Shown: piece by piece, positions 49,094-57,742 of the stretch | Position numbering within the stretch: position 1 is the stretch's first letter | How the letters are laid out: each line of letters begins with the position of its first letter | NCBI RefSeq assembly: GCF_013170825.1 | Contig: NZ_CP033365.1 | Span: 1,302,001 to 1,366,000 of the forward strand | DNA from: Mesorhizobium sp. NZP2298 | GTDB taxonomy: Bacteria > Pseudomonadota > Alphaproteobacteria > Rhizobiales > Rhizobiaceae | Direction of reading: 5' to 3' | DNA length: 64,000 bases | Notes under the pieces: model-generated | Told to the model about the DNA's origin: nothing | The model's database searches: none | What the model saw: only the letters and a program-made list of their open reading frames with translations | Translations under genes and position numbers: made by a program

Positions 49094-50188
49094 TCATCTT
49101 CCTCCCTCCGGCAAAGATGTGGCCGGCAAGGATGTGACCAACATCGCACCGCCTGGCGGCTGGTGCTCAAGCCGCCAGGCCTTCGGGCTCAGGCCGGTGA
49201 TGCGCAGGAACTCGCGGTTGAAGTTCGATTTGCTGAGGAAACCGGCGTCGAACATGATGCGGGTGATCGGCTCGTCCGTCGTCGCCAGCAGGCGGCGCGC
49301 CTCGTCGATCCGCTGGTTGTTGACATATTGCGACACGCTCGATCCGTGGATGCGATTGATCGCCGACGACACTTGCCGTGCCGGCAGGCCGAGCCGCCTG
49401 GCGATGCGCCCAAGGTTGAGATCGACATCCTTGTAGAGTTCCTTCGACTGCATCAGCGCGTCGACCGCGGCCGCGACCGCAGAGTCTTCGCTGGTTATCC
49501 GCGGCGCGGCTTGCCCCCGAGGCTCATCCTCTTCTTCCTCGTCTTCGTCCGGTGCGGCGGTTTCGCTGGCGACCGCGGCAGCACCGCCGAGAAGCAACAG
49601 CGCCAGCACGTTGCCGCCGGCAATCACCGCGCCGGAATGAGATCCGCCGGTCCATTGCATGTCGAGACTGATGATGATGTCGGTGACCGGCGACGCGAGG
49701 ATCGCCAGCGCCGTCACCCACAGCGACCGGTAGGACCGCAAGACGCCGTCGAGGCGCGATTCGACAAGGACATCCGGGCCGGCCAGTGCAAGCCAGAGAA
49801 GCGCCAGCCCATACGACAGGAACACCAGGATGATCACCGGGCCGACCGGCTCGCGCCAGAAGATCAACAGCAAGGCAACCAGGCAGGCCGGCAGCAGATG
49901 CGGCCACAGCCGTGCCAGGCGATGCTCCGATCGTTCCTTCGTCAAGCCGCTGAAGGCGATCCAGGCAAGCGGTGCGATCAGCGTCGCCAGCACCGACTGG
50001 ACCGGCATCATGGCCCTGACATCATAACCCCAGCGGATGCCGATCAGCACCGACTGCAAGGCATAGGCGGCCATCAGTAGCATGAAGGCGATGTGCTCGC
50101 GCAGATCGGCCTCGTTTGCGCGGATCATCTGCACAAGCAGGATCACGAGCAGCAGGGCGACGACGAACGGCAGGGGAATGAAGATCAT
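49094..50188 (-). CDS. Membrane-anchored AraC-family regulator
   Basis: A 364-residue protein whose N-terminal half has about six to seven hydrophobic helices (IPLPFVVALLLVILLVQMI, PHLLPACLVALLLIFW, VIILVFLSYGLALLWLAL). A cytoplasmic acidic linker (PDEDEEEEDEP) follows, then a C-terminal AraC helix-turn-helix domain (LGRIARRLGLPARQVSSAIN, IMFDAGFLSKSNFNREFLRI). It may sense a membrane or periplasmic signal directly. ATG 50188 is used; 50227 is an alternative. It is divergent from a secreted protein gene. Confidence 0.88.
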   Translation of the reverse strand: MIFIPLPFVVALLLVILLVQMIRANEADLREHIAFMLLMAAYALQSVLIGIRWGYDVRAMMPVQSVLATLIAPLAWIAFSGLTKERSEHRLARLWPHLLPACLVALLLIFWREPVGPVIILVFLSYGLALLWLALAGPDVLVESRLDGVLRSYRSLWVTALAILASPVTDIIISLDMQWTGGSHSGAVIAGGNVLALLLLGGAAAVASETAAPDEDEEEEDEPRGQAAPRITSEDSAVAAAVDALMQSKELYKDVDLNLGRIARRLGLPARQVSSAINRIHGSSVSQYVNNQRIDEARRLLATTDEPITRIMFDAGFLSKSNFNREFLRITGLSPKAWRLEHQPPGGAMLVTSLPATSLPEGGR

Positions 50189-50348
50189 GATCGCAAGCGT
50201 GGTCCCAGGGCTGGCAGCGACCGACAATGACCTGGATTGCGTTCACGGTCGTCCCGGATCGCGATCGAGGTCGCGGAAATCGGCGTCCCGGGTCATTCCG
50301 ACAGCGCCACGGTCCAGCCGGGACCGCCACACATGATCGGAGATATCA

Positions 50349-51056
50349 ATGAAATCCGCAATTCTTGGCCTGCTGTCATTCGGCAGCGTCGTGCTTGCGT
50401 CACCGGCAAGCGGGGATGCCGGCAAGACACTTGATCTCGCCGGCGTGAGCGCCGTCGTCATATCGGGCGAAGCCAGTTCCGTCAGACTCACCACTTCGGC
50501 CTCGGCGCCTTACCAGGCGACGATCGGCAGCCGGCGCGAAGGCTGGTTCGCGCGCTGGTATTCGAGCTGGTTCGCCAATGACTGCAGCCTTGCCAGCGAC
50601 ATGAAGCTGGAGGCCTCGACATTGCGTATCGACGTTGCCCCCTCCTCATGGCTGGATCCCTCGGACTGCAGGGTCGAGATCAACGCCAACATTCAGCCCG
50701 AAAGTTCGGTGTCGATCGACCAGGCGGCGCTGCAGGCCAACATGTCGGGGGATTTCTCCACCATCGCCATAACCAGCAAGGCGGCCGATATTTCTCTGGA
50801 TGGGCATGCCTCGACCGTGGACCTCAGAGGCGACGCGCTGAAAGCCAATCTCGCCTTCGGCAGCGTCAGGCAGGACGAAAACATCGCCATCACCGGCAAG
50901 GCGCTGGATGCCACGCTGTCCTTCGGGCAGGGGGTTGCGATCAGCTATTCGGTCACCGCGACGGCGTCCTTGGTCGACAGTTCGCTTGTCAGCACCGCCG
51001 GCGCCAAACCCTCGGTTGTCATCAAGGGTGACTTTGTTCGTGCCACCATTCGTTGA
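50349..51056 (+). CDS. Exported beta-rich protein of unknown function
   Basis: A 235-residue protein with a signal peptide (AILGLLSFGSVVLASPASG). The mature part is strongly beta and repetitive (VDLRGDALKANLAFGSV, ENIAITGKALDATLSFG), like DUF4097-type beta-helix proteins. A cysteine pair (DC) flanks a tryptophan-rich segment (WFARWYSSWF). It is divergent from the AraC regulator, its likely controller. Confidence 0.7.
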   Translation: MKSAILGLLSFGSVVLASPASGDAGKTLDLAGVSAVVISGEASSVRLTTSASAPYQATIGSRREGWFARWYSSWFANDCSLASDMKLEASTLRIDVAPSSWLDPSDCRVEINANIQPESSVSIDQAALQANMSGDFSTIAITSKAADISLDGHASTVDLRGDALKANLAFGSVRQDENIAITGKALDATLSFGQGVAISYSVTATASLVDSSLVSTAGAKPSVVIKGDFVRATIR

Positions 51057-51059
51057 ACA

Positions 51060-51088
51060 AAAAACCCGCCTCGAAGGCGGGTTTTTGA
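51060..51088. terminator. Bidirectional terminator before rpmE
   Basis: AAAAACCCGCCT (51060-51071), loop CGA, AGGCGGGTTTTT (51075-51086). A perfect 12-bp stem with T-runs on both strands, serving the exported protein gene and the convergent rpmE. Confidence 0.9.
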
Positions 51089-51110
51089 TCTGCGGCAATG
51101 CCGAAAGGGC

Positions 51111-51332
51111 TTAGAGGCCGAAACCTTCGAAACGCTTCTTGAACTTCGACAGGCGGCCGCCGCGGTCGAGCAGGGTCTGCTGGCCGCCGGTCCAGGCCGG
51201 GTGCGTGGTCGGGTCGATATCGAGGTTCATCGTATCGCCTTCCTTGCCCCAGGTCGAACGGGTCATGTATTCGGTGCCGTCGGTCATGACGACCTTGATG
51301 GTGTGGTAATCGGGATGGATAGCGCTCTTCAT
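51111..51332 (-). CDS. rpmE: 50S ribosomal protein L31
   Basis: A 73-residue L31: [40 protein letters not shown] and [20 protein letters not shown]. It lacks the zinc-binding CxxC cysteines, so it is the zinc-independent form. The region upstream is AT-rich, fitting a strong promoter. Confidence 0.97.
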   Translation of the reverse strand: MKSAIHPDYHTIKVVMTDGTEYMTRSTWGKEGDTMNLDIDPTTHPAWTGGQQTLLDRGGRLSKFKKRFEGFGL

Positions 51333-51538
51333 GGCTCGGTTCCTGGCTTGCCGGCGCGGCTGACGGGCATGAGCCTGCGTCGATGCGCCTCTTTTTAAAA
51401 CTCGAAGCCGCAGCTATTGAGGAGCCACGGCTTCTAAAACGGTCGGCGAGCCTATACATCAGGCGGAATTGAATCACAAGGCCGCGGCAAGCGCATATTG
51501 CGACGCCTAGAGCTGAAGCGGCTAGAGGAAACACCGAG

Positions 51539-53338
51539 ATGGCGCAATCAAGCAGCGCAGACGAGCGCCGACGCTCGCTCAAGCCGCTCCGACGCCTGTT
51601 CCCCTATATCACGCAATATCGCACGCTGGTCGTCGGCGCCCTCATCTCGCTGGCCATCGCGGCGGCAACCACATTGGCGCTGCCGCTGGCCGTGCGGCGC
51701 ATGATCGACCATGGTTTCTCGTCGTCCAGCACCACCTTCATCGCCGAATACTTCGCGGCGCTGGTGGCGATGGCCGCCATGCTGGCGGCGGCATCGGCCT
51801 GCCGCTATTATTTCGTCATCACGCTGGGTGAACGCGTCGTCGCCGATATCAGGCGCGATGTCTTTGCCCATGTGACGACGCTGTCGCCTGCCTTCTTCGA
51901 CACCGCGCAGTCGGGCGAGATCGTGTCGCGGCTCGCCGCCGATACCACACAGGTCAAATCGGCGGTCGGCGCGACGGCCTCGGTCGCGCTGCGCAACGTC
52001 ATCCTCGGCCTCGGCGCGGTGGGAATGATGGTCATCACCAGCCCGAAACTGTCCGGCCTGGTCATCGCAGCCATTCCCATCATCGTGCTGCCCCTGGTCG
52101 CCTTCGGCCGCTCGGTGCGGCGCAAGTCAAGGCAGGCGCAGGACACGCTTGCCGAGGCGACAGCCTATGCCAGCGAGCAGATCGGCGCGGTGCGCACGCT
52201 GCAGGCCTTCACCAATGAGAAACTGGTCACCGGGCGGTTTTCGGGCGCGGTGGAGGCTGCCTTCGAGGCTGCACGCGCCTCGATCTTCGCACGCTCCTTC
52301 CTCACCTTCTTTGCCATTTTCACCATCTTCTCGTCTGTCGTGGCGGTGCTGTGGTTCGGCTCGCGCGATGTGCTCGACGGCAATCTGTCGCCAGGCACGC
52401 TCGGCCAGTTCCTGCTCTATTCGGTGTTCGCCGCCGGTGCGCTCGGCGCGCTATCGGAAGTCTGGGGCGAACTTGCCCAGGCGGCGGGCGCGGCCGAACG
52501 GCTGACCGAGATCCTCGCCGAGAAGCCGGCGATCCAGGCGCCGGCCGATCCGAAGCCGCTGCCGTCGGTCGCCAAGGGCGCGATCGTCTTCGACAACGTC
52601 TCCTTCTCCTATCCGGCAAGGCCCGACCGTGCCGCCGTCCACGGCTTGAGTTTTCAGGTCATGCCCGGCGAGACGGTGGCCATCGTCGGTCCTTCAGGGG
52701 CCGGCAAGAGCACGGTGTTTTCGCTGATCCTGCGTTTCTACGATCCCGAAACCGGCAAGATCCTGATCGATGGCGTCGACGTGCGCGAAGCCGATCCGGT
52801 TTCGGTGCGCAAGCGTATCGCCATCGTCCCCCAGGACGTCACCATCTTCGCGGCGAGCGCGCGCGACAATATCGGCTTCGGCCGGCCGGGCGCGGGCAGT
52901 GCCGAGATCGAGGCGGCCGCGAAGGATGCGCTGGCCGATGAATTCATCCTCAAGCTCGAACACGGCTACGACAGTCAGGTCGGCGAACGCGGCGTGACGT
53001 TGTCCGGCGGCCAGCGCCAGCGTGTGGCGATCGCCCGTGCCATCCTGCGCGACGCGCCGATCCTGCTGCTCGACGAAGCGACCTCGGCGCTCGATGCCGA
53101 AAGCGAGACGCTGGTACAGACGGCGCTGGAGCGGCTGATGCAAGGCCGCACCACCATCGTCATCGCCCATCGGCTGGCAACAGTGCTGAAAGCCGACAGG
53201 ATTCTGGTCATGGATGGCGGCCGCATCGTCGAGGAAGGCACGCATCAGAGCCTGGTCGCCAAGGGCGGCATCTATGCCAGGCTGGCCAAGCTGCAGTTCG
53301 AGACCGGCGCCAGCGCCTTCAGGGGCGCGGCGGAGTAG
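51539..53338 (+). CDS. ABC exporter, fused membrane and ATPase domains
   Basis: A 599-residue half-transporter. Six helices occur in residues 20-310 (VVGALISLAIAAATTLALPL, FVITLGERVVADIRRDVFAH). The ATPase domain has Walker A GPSGAGKST, signature LSGGQRQRVAIARAIL and Walker B ILLLDEATSALD. It is similar to MsbA/multidrug exporters; the cargo is unknown. The 200 bp upstream are shared with the divergent rpmE. Confidence 0.92.
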   Translation: MAQSSSADERRRSLKPLRRLFPYITQYRTLVVGALISLAIAAATTLALPLAVRRMIDHGFSSSSTTFIAEYFAALVAMAAMLAAASACRYYFVITLGERVVADIRRDVFAHVTTLSPAFFDTAQSGEIVSRLAADTTQVKSAVGATASVALRNVILGLGAVGMMVITSPKLSGLVIAAIPIIVLPLVAFGRSVRRKSRQAQDTLAEATAYASEQIGAVRTLQAFTNEKLVTGRFSGAVEAAFEAARASIFARSFLTFFAIFTIFSSVVAVLWFGSRDVLDGNLSPGTLGQFLLYSVFAAGALGALSEVWGELAQAAGAAERLTEILAEKPAIQAPADPKPLPSVAKGAIVFDNVSFSYPARPDRAAVHGLSFQVMPGETVAIVGPSGAGKSTVFSLILRFYDPETGKILIDGVDVREADPVSVRKRIAIVPQDVTIFAASARDNIGFGRPGAGSAEIEAAAKDALADEFILKLEHGYDSQVGERGVTLSGGQRQRVAIARAILRDAPILLLDEATSALDAESETLVQTALERLMQGRTTIVIAHRLATVLKADRILVMDGGRIVEEGTHQSLVAKGGIYARLAKLQFETGASAFRGAAE

Positions 53339-53684
53339 GTTCCGGCAGCCGGAGAGTATTCGAGAAAACGGCTGCACAGCGACTGAGACACCGCGCTGAA
53401 ATCGCGGCGGGCGTCGAATTTAAGTAAAACAATAATTAGATCAACCTTAAATGTAGTCGTCATATGCCGACTGTGCGTCTTTACTGGGCTGGGATAAAGT
53501 ACAAAATCTTCTGAGCTTCGTACCGGAAGATATGTGCGGCAGCTACACATCGTAAAGACGAATACTCACGCGCGGCGGGCGTATAAAATGTGGAGCAGTC
53601 CGTTCATCAGACCGGCGTAAGTTTTAGCTGAAATCGGCGCGCCGGAATCGGTTGATCATTCCTGATCCTGAGGAGGCAAATGCA
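53339..53684. other. AT-rich intergenic stretch before the orphan gene
   Basis: 346 bases, clearly more AT-rich than the surroundings, especially 53410-53560. No gene, RNA or terminator could be assigned. It must carry the promoter of the following gene. Its composition suggests transferred DNA. Confidence 0.5.
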
Positions 53685-54755
53685 ATGAACGACTCCATAG
53701 CCATGGCGAAAAGAGTACCCAGAGCTTCGCTGTCCAGTTCCATGGAATTCTTCAACCGGGACGGATCGAAGCGGAAGAACGCAAGCCCATTCGTCGATCT
53801 GATGACCGGGCTGCGCAAGAAGGCGAGCAGTGCTGCGCAATCCGGCGTGGATCCCATTGCCGCAAGGGCGGAATTGCAGAAAGGGGTGGCAGGCCAGGAG
53901 TGGACGGGCGTGCGTTCCATTCCGGCCAACAAGTCGATCAAGAAGCTGGGGCAGAGGCTCATTTCAGAAGCGTTCCTCAGTTCCAGCATCAGTGTCTCCG
54001 AACTGGCCGACAGTTTGGGCACCATTCACTTTCGGGACCAATCAGGTGATGGGTCGTCGGGTCAGGATGTTTTCGGAACCCGTATCGATCTGGGCTCTAT
54101 CGGCTGGTATTGGGACGCGTGGGCCGAGGAGACCGGCGACGGCGTTATCAAGAAAATCGAGACTTACCAGAATGTCGATACGTCCAAGATGGGCGGCTTT
54201 CTTCGCGCGGAGAATTTCAGTCCCGATGGCAGGGACTACATAAACGGTCATGCGGAAAGCGGCTTTTGCTGGGACTACACGCCCAGCCGCGATTGTCACC
54301 TGGAGATCCGTGCCTTGGTTGTGGAAACCTACTCGCGCAGCCGGCGAAGGCTTGGCGACCAATGGATGCAGGTCAGCAACTGCCAGATAGACCAGGAGAA
54401 TTACCTCACGGCCGGCTATTTCTCGAGCGGCATAGAAAGCTATGGGAAGGTGTTCCGAGACGTCGGGCCGAGTTCAGCCTATGTCGGCGACGGGGATCAC
54501 AGCCAGGACGATGCTTCCCAATACGGAACCAAGAATACGTACTATGGGTATCCGGATGTGGACATCGTGACCCGAGGCGACAGCCGAACGTTGGAACTCG
54601 CCATTTCACCCATCGGCCAAATGTACAAGGACCGATCCGTGACGTGTTTTCTCGGTGCCAGGTCGCAGATGTTCGCGTCGCTGGACGACGTGACCGCCGA
54701 CCTCTGGCAGGGAGGTACGTGGAAGGTCATAAATCTGTTCGTCAGGGAGATCTGA
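53685..54755 (+). CDS. Orphan protein of unknown function
   Basis: A 356-residue protein with no recognised family and no signal peptide. The N-terminal 90 residues are basic and Ser/Ala-rich (SMEFFNRDGSKRKN, SPFVDLMTGLRKKASS). The rest is rich in aromatics, Gly and Asp (IDLGSIGWYWDAWAEETG, FCWDYTPSRDCHLEIR, YVGDGDHSQDDASQYG), as in an all-beta secreted or binding domain, and it ends TWKVINLFVREI. GAGGAGGCAAATGCA precedes ATG 53685. It is flanked by AT-rich DNA and a palindromic repeat, suggesting acquisition. Confidence 0.6.
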   Translation: MNDSIAMAKRVPRASLSSSMEFFNRDGSKRKNASPFVDLMTGLRKKASSAAQSGVDPIAARAELQKGVAGQEWTGVRSIPANKSIKKLGQRLISEAFLSSSISVSELADSLGTIHFRDQSGDGSSGQDVFGTRIDLGSIGWYWDAWAEETGDGVIKKIETYQNVDTSKMGGFLRAENFSPDGRDYINGHAESGFCWDYTPSRDCHLEIRALVVETYSRSRRRLGDQWMQVSNCQIDQENYLTAGYFSSGIESYGKVFRDVGPSSAYVGDGDHSQDDASQYGTKNTYYGYPDVDIVTRGDSRTLELAISPIGQMYKDRSVTCFLGARSQMFASLDDVTADLWQGGTWKVINLFVREI

Positions 54756-54778
54756 CGGCAGCCTGCTTAGAGTTGTTT

Positions 54779-54828
54779 TGATGCAGTTCCGGACGGAAAA
54801 CTGCCCCACATTTTTCCTGGAATTGCCC
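54779..54828. repeat. Palindromic intergenic element, copy D
   Basis: ATGCAGTTCCGGACGGAAAA to TTTTTCCTGGAATTGCCC, 84% like copy A by eye over the core. It lies between the convergent orphan and carboxypeptidase genes. Confidence 0.65.
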
Positions 54829-54895
54829 TACTGGTGCCGGATCACGAACGATCCCGGACCGACGGGCGTGAGCAGAGACCATCTCATGGTCCCGC

Positions 54896-56380
54896 TCACG
54901 CCCCGTAGCGTTGCTTCAGGTGATTGACGAAGTACACGGCGTTGAGTTTTTCGCCGGTGGCGCGCTCGAGCAGGTCCGGTGTCGACCATCGCGACCCCTG
55001 CGACCATATCTTCTTGCGGCGCCAGTCGTTGATTGCTCCGAAATTGCCTTTCGCCAGGTCGTCGTCGGCGGCAGGATGCTCGCGCGTCAGCGCGGCCCAT
55101 TGCTGCGCCGCCATCATCGCGCCCAGCGTGTAGGACGGGAAGTAGCCGAAGGCGGCGCCCGGCCAATGCACATCCTGCATCGGCCCGTCGGCCGGATTGT
55201 CGATGGTGGAGAGGCCGAGATAGTCGCGCATCTTGGCATCCCAGGCTTCGGGGAGATCAGCCACCTCCAGCCTGCCCGAGACCAGGTCCTGCTCCAGTTC
55301 GTAGCGCAGGATGACATGCAGCGGATAGGTCACCTCGTCGGCGTCGACGCGGATCAGGCCGCGCTCGACGCGATGCACATGCGGCAGGAGATCGTCGAGC
55401 GACCAGGCCTCGCCGAGATGCTTTTCCACCACCGGCAGCGCCCAGCGCCAGAAGGCGGGATTGCGGCCGATCTGCTTTTCGACGAACAGGCTCTGGCTTT
55501 CATGCACGGCCATGCCGCGCGCCTTGCCGAGCGGCCAGTGCGACCATGCTTTCGGCAGGTTCTGCTCGTAGAGCGCGTGGCCAGTCTCGTGCAGCACGCC
55601 CATCAGCGCCGACAGGAAATCGGACGTCTTGTAGCGGGTGGTGATGCGCACGTCGCTGGGCACGCCGCCGCAGAAGGGATGGTGCGAGACCGACAGCGAG
55701 CCGTGCGTCAGGTCGAAGCCGACCGCCGCCATCATGGCAAGGCCGAGCTCGCGCTGCTTGTCGATCGCATAGGTACCCGAGAGCGGCTTCAGCGGATGCT
55801 TGCGCAGCCGCGCTTCCTGGATCGCCAGCGCCTCCGGCACGAAGCCTTTGAGAAAGGCTTTCAGGTCGGCGAAGACGGGGGTGATGTCGGCGGTACGGTT
55901 GCCGGGGTCGAATTGCTCCATCAACGCATCGTAAGGGGCGAGGCCGAGCACGTCGGAGCGCAGGGCCGCCTCTTCGCGCACCAGCGCCACCACGCCCTCG
56001 AGCGCCGGCTGGAAGCCCGTCCAATCGTTCTTGGCGCGCAGATCGCGCCACAGCTGCTCGCAACGCATGCGCGCCGTTGTCTGGCGTTCGACGAATTCGA
56101 CCGGCAGACAGGTCAGGTTGGTGTACTGCCGCCGCAATTCGCCCAGCGCCGCGCGCTGCTCGTCGTCGAGCGCCTCGGCTTCGGCGGCGGCGATCCAGTC
56201 GGCGATTTCCGGTGCGGTTGCCCTGGTGTGGTACATGCCGGCCAGTGCCGCCATCGCCTCCGCACGCTTCTCGCCGCCGCCGACGGCCATATGCGTCGCT
56301 TCGTCAGCGCCGAGGATGGCCAGCGCATGCTCGAGCGCTTCGAGCTTGTGGCCGAGGTCGTCGAGTTTCTGAAAGGACAT
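54896..56380 (-). CDS. M32 family metallocarboxypeptidase
   Basis: A 494-residue thermostable-carboxypeptidase-1 type enzyme that removes C-terminal residues from peptides. The zinc motif is HETGHALYE (HExxH) with the third ligand in GMAVHESQSLFVE. Other family marks are DVRITTRYKTSDF and VDADEVTYPLHVILRYELE. The length is typical and no signal peptide is seen, so it is cytosolic. ATG 56380. Confidence 0.94.
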   Translation of the reverse strand: MSFQKLDDLGHKLEALEHALAILGADEATHMAVGGGEKRAEAMAALAGMYHTRATAPEIADWIAAAEAEALDDEQRAALGELRRQYTNLTCLPVEFVERQTTARMRCEQLWRDLRAKNDWTGFQPALEGVVALVREEAALRSDVLGLAPYDALMEQFDPGNRTADITPVFADLKAFLKGFVPEALAIQEARLRKHPLKPLSGTYAIDKQRELGLAMMAAVGFDLTHGSLSVSHHPFCGGVPSDVRITTRYKTSDFLSALMGVLHETGHALYEQNLPKAWSHWPLGKARGMAVHESQSLFVEKQIGRNPAFWRWALPVVEKHLGEAWSLDDLLPHVHRVERGLIRVDADEVTYPLHVILRYELEQDLVSGRLEVADLPEAWDAKMRDYLGLSTIDNPADGPMQDVHWPGAAFGYFPSYTLGAMMAAQQWAALTREHPAADDDLAKGNFGAINDWRRKKIWSQGSRWSTPDLLERATGEKLNAVYFVNHLKQRYGA

Positions 56381-56442
56381 GGCGACTTCCGTGATTGAGG
56401 ACGGCGCGAAAAGACACCAACGCAAAAGCGTTGGCAACCCTC

Positions 56443-56540
56443 AGAGCGGTTCTCCGTTTAACGGAAACGGCAACTTGCTCTCACTCATTGTCTTGACGCA
56501 ATTCCCCAGGGAAAGCGCCGCGCGTCTTTCCTGGAATTGC
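56443..56540. repeat. Palindromic intergenic element, copy E (long form)
   Basis: AGAGCGGTTCTCCGTTTAAC through GACGCAATTCCCCAGGGAAA to TTTCCTGGAATTGC. It carries the same left module as copy B. It lies between the divergent M32 and DUF1304 genes. Confidence 0.7.
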
Positions 56541-56622
56541 TCCGGATACCGTCCGGCAGATGCACCTTGCGCAGCCGATGCCACACATGAAATGCTGCGG
56601 GCAACGCGTGCAGGGAGAGCAA

Positions 56623-56976
56623 ATGGCCGGCAACATCCTGGTCGGGCTGGTGGCCTTGATCCATGTCTACATCGTCTATCTCGAGATGATGCTTTGGGAC
56701 ACGCCGCGCGGGCACAAGACATTCCGCCTGACGCCCGAATTCGCCAAGGCCTCGAAGGTGCTTGCCGCCAATCAGGGTCTCTACAACGGATTTCTCGCCG
56801 CCGGACTGGTCTGGGGGCTCTATCTCGGCACCTCCGGTTTTCAGGTCAAGGTCTTCTTGCTGCTGTGCGTGGCCATCGCCGGCCTCTACGGCGCGGCGAC
56901 GGTCGGCCGCAAGATCCTGTTCATCCAGACCGTGCCGGCGGTGGTCGCCCTCGTCGCGCTCTGGCTTGGTTGGTAG
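56623..56976 (+). CDS. DUF1304 membrane protein
   Basis: A 117-residue protein with four hydrophobic helices (AGNILVGLVALIHVYIVYLE, QGLYNGFLAAGLVWGLYLG, KVFLLLCVAIAGLYGAAT, VPAVVALVALWLGW) and the DUF1304 motif LEMMLWDTPRGHKTFRL. Function unknown. ATG 56623 has AGGGAGAGCAA upstream; the frame also opens at 56560 inside weaker sequence. Confidence 0.85.
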   Translation: MAGNILVGLVALIHVYIVYLEMMLWDTPRGHKTFRLTPEFAKASKVLAANQGLYNGFLAAGLVWGLYLGTSGFQVKVFLLLCVAIAGLYGAATVGRKILFIQTVPAVVALVALWLGW

Positions 56977-57066
56977 CAAGCTGGGCTGGTGAGGAAAAAG
57001 GACGCCCGCGGAATTGGGGTCCCGAAGGCGCCAAGTGGTCCCTTCCTCTTTGACGTTCCAAAGGCC

Positions 57067-57495
57067 TCAGCCGTTCGGGTAGTTTCCGCCGTCGGAACCA
57101 TCGCCCATCAGGAAGCCGCTGCCGGTGTCGACCCTCAGCCGCTGGTCGACATTGTCGAGACGGCGCAGCAGTTCATGATATTGCGCGGCCGGTATCCTGC
57201 CGTGATCCGACGCGGCTATCTTCTGGGCTGCCTGGTTGATGCGCGCGGTGCGCATTTCCAGGCGCTCAGCCACGGCCGGGGTAATGTTGTTGGCCAGCCT
57301 GGCGTCGACAATGCCCTGGTGGACCCCCTGAACCTGTTGCATGAGAGCCTCGACACGCGGGCCGGTCATGTCTGTCGGGTCGGTCGCGTCGAGAGCGCCC
57401 TTGTGATGGCCCGCGGCATAGGCGCCGGCGAGCGGAATGGCGATAAAGGATGCGGTCAGTGCTGCAGTTCTGAGCGTGGGGTTAAAAGAGCGCAT
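57067..57495 (-). CDS. Exported protein of unknown function
   Basis: A 142-residue protein with a signal peptide (ALTASFIAIPLAGAYA/AG) and a helical mature part (VEALMQQVQGVHQGIVDARL, AERLEMRTARINQAAQKIA). The C-terminal part is Gly/Asp-rich (GSGFLMGDGSDGGNYPNG). No family recognised. A 9-bp hairpin (57517-57525 with 57538-57546) lies just upstream of its ribosome site. Confidence 0.62.
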   Translation of the reverse strand: MRSFNPTLRTAALTASFIAIPLAGAYAAGHHKGALDATDPTDMTGPRVEALMQQVQGVHQGIVDARLANNITPAVAERLEMRTARINQAAQKIAASDHGRIPAAQYHELLRRLDNVDQRLRVDTGSGFLMGDGSDGGNYPNG

Positions 57496-57742
57496 CGTCG
57501 CGTCTCCTCCAGAAGAGGAAGGCAGCGGTTCTTTCGTCTGCCTTCCAGCCGCGGGCCGTCGGGTTCCGTCGCGTCGCGATGGGAGGCATCGCCGGCGGTT
57601 CTCGGCCCTGCGCGGCAGGCTAGGAGCGCTCCGGCGGGAAGTGGAATTAAAAAAAGATAATGTTTTCAGGCCTTGCCGACAGCCGTCTGCGCCCTAGAGT
57701 TGAGTCGTCGAACAAATTCGCGTGACATCGCGTGATGATGGT

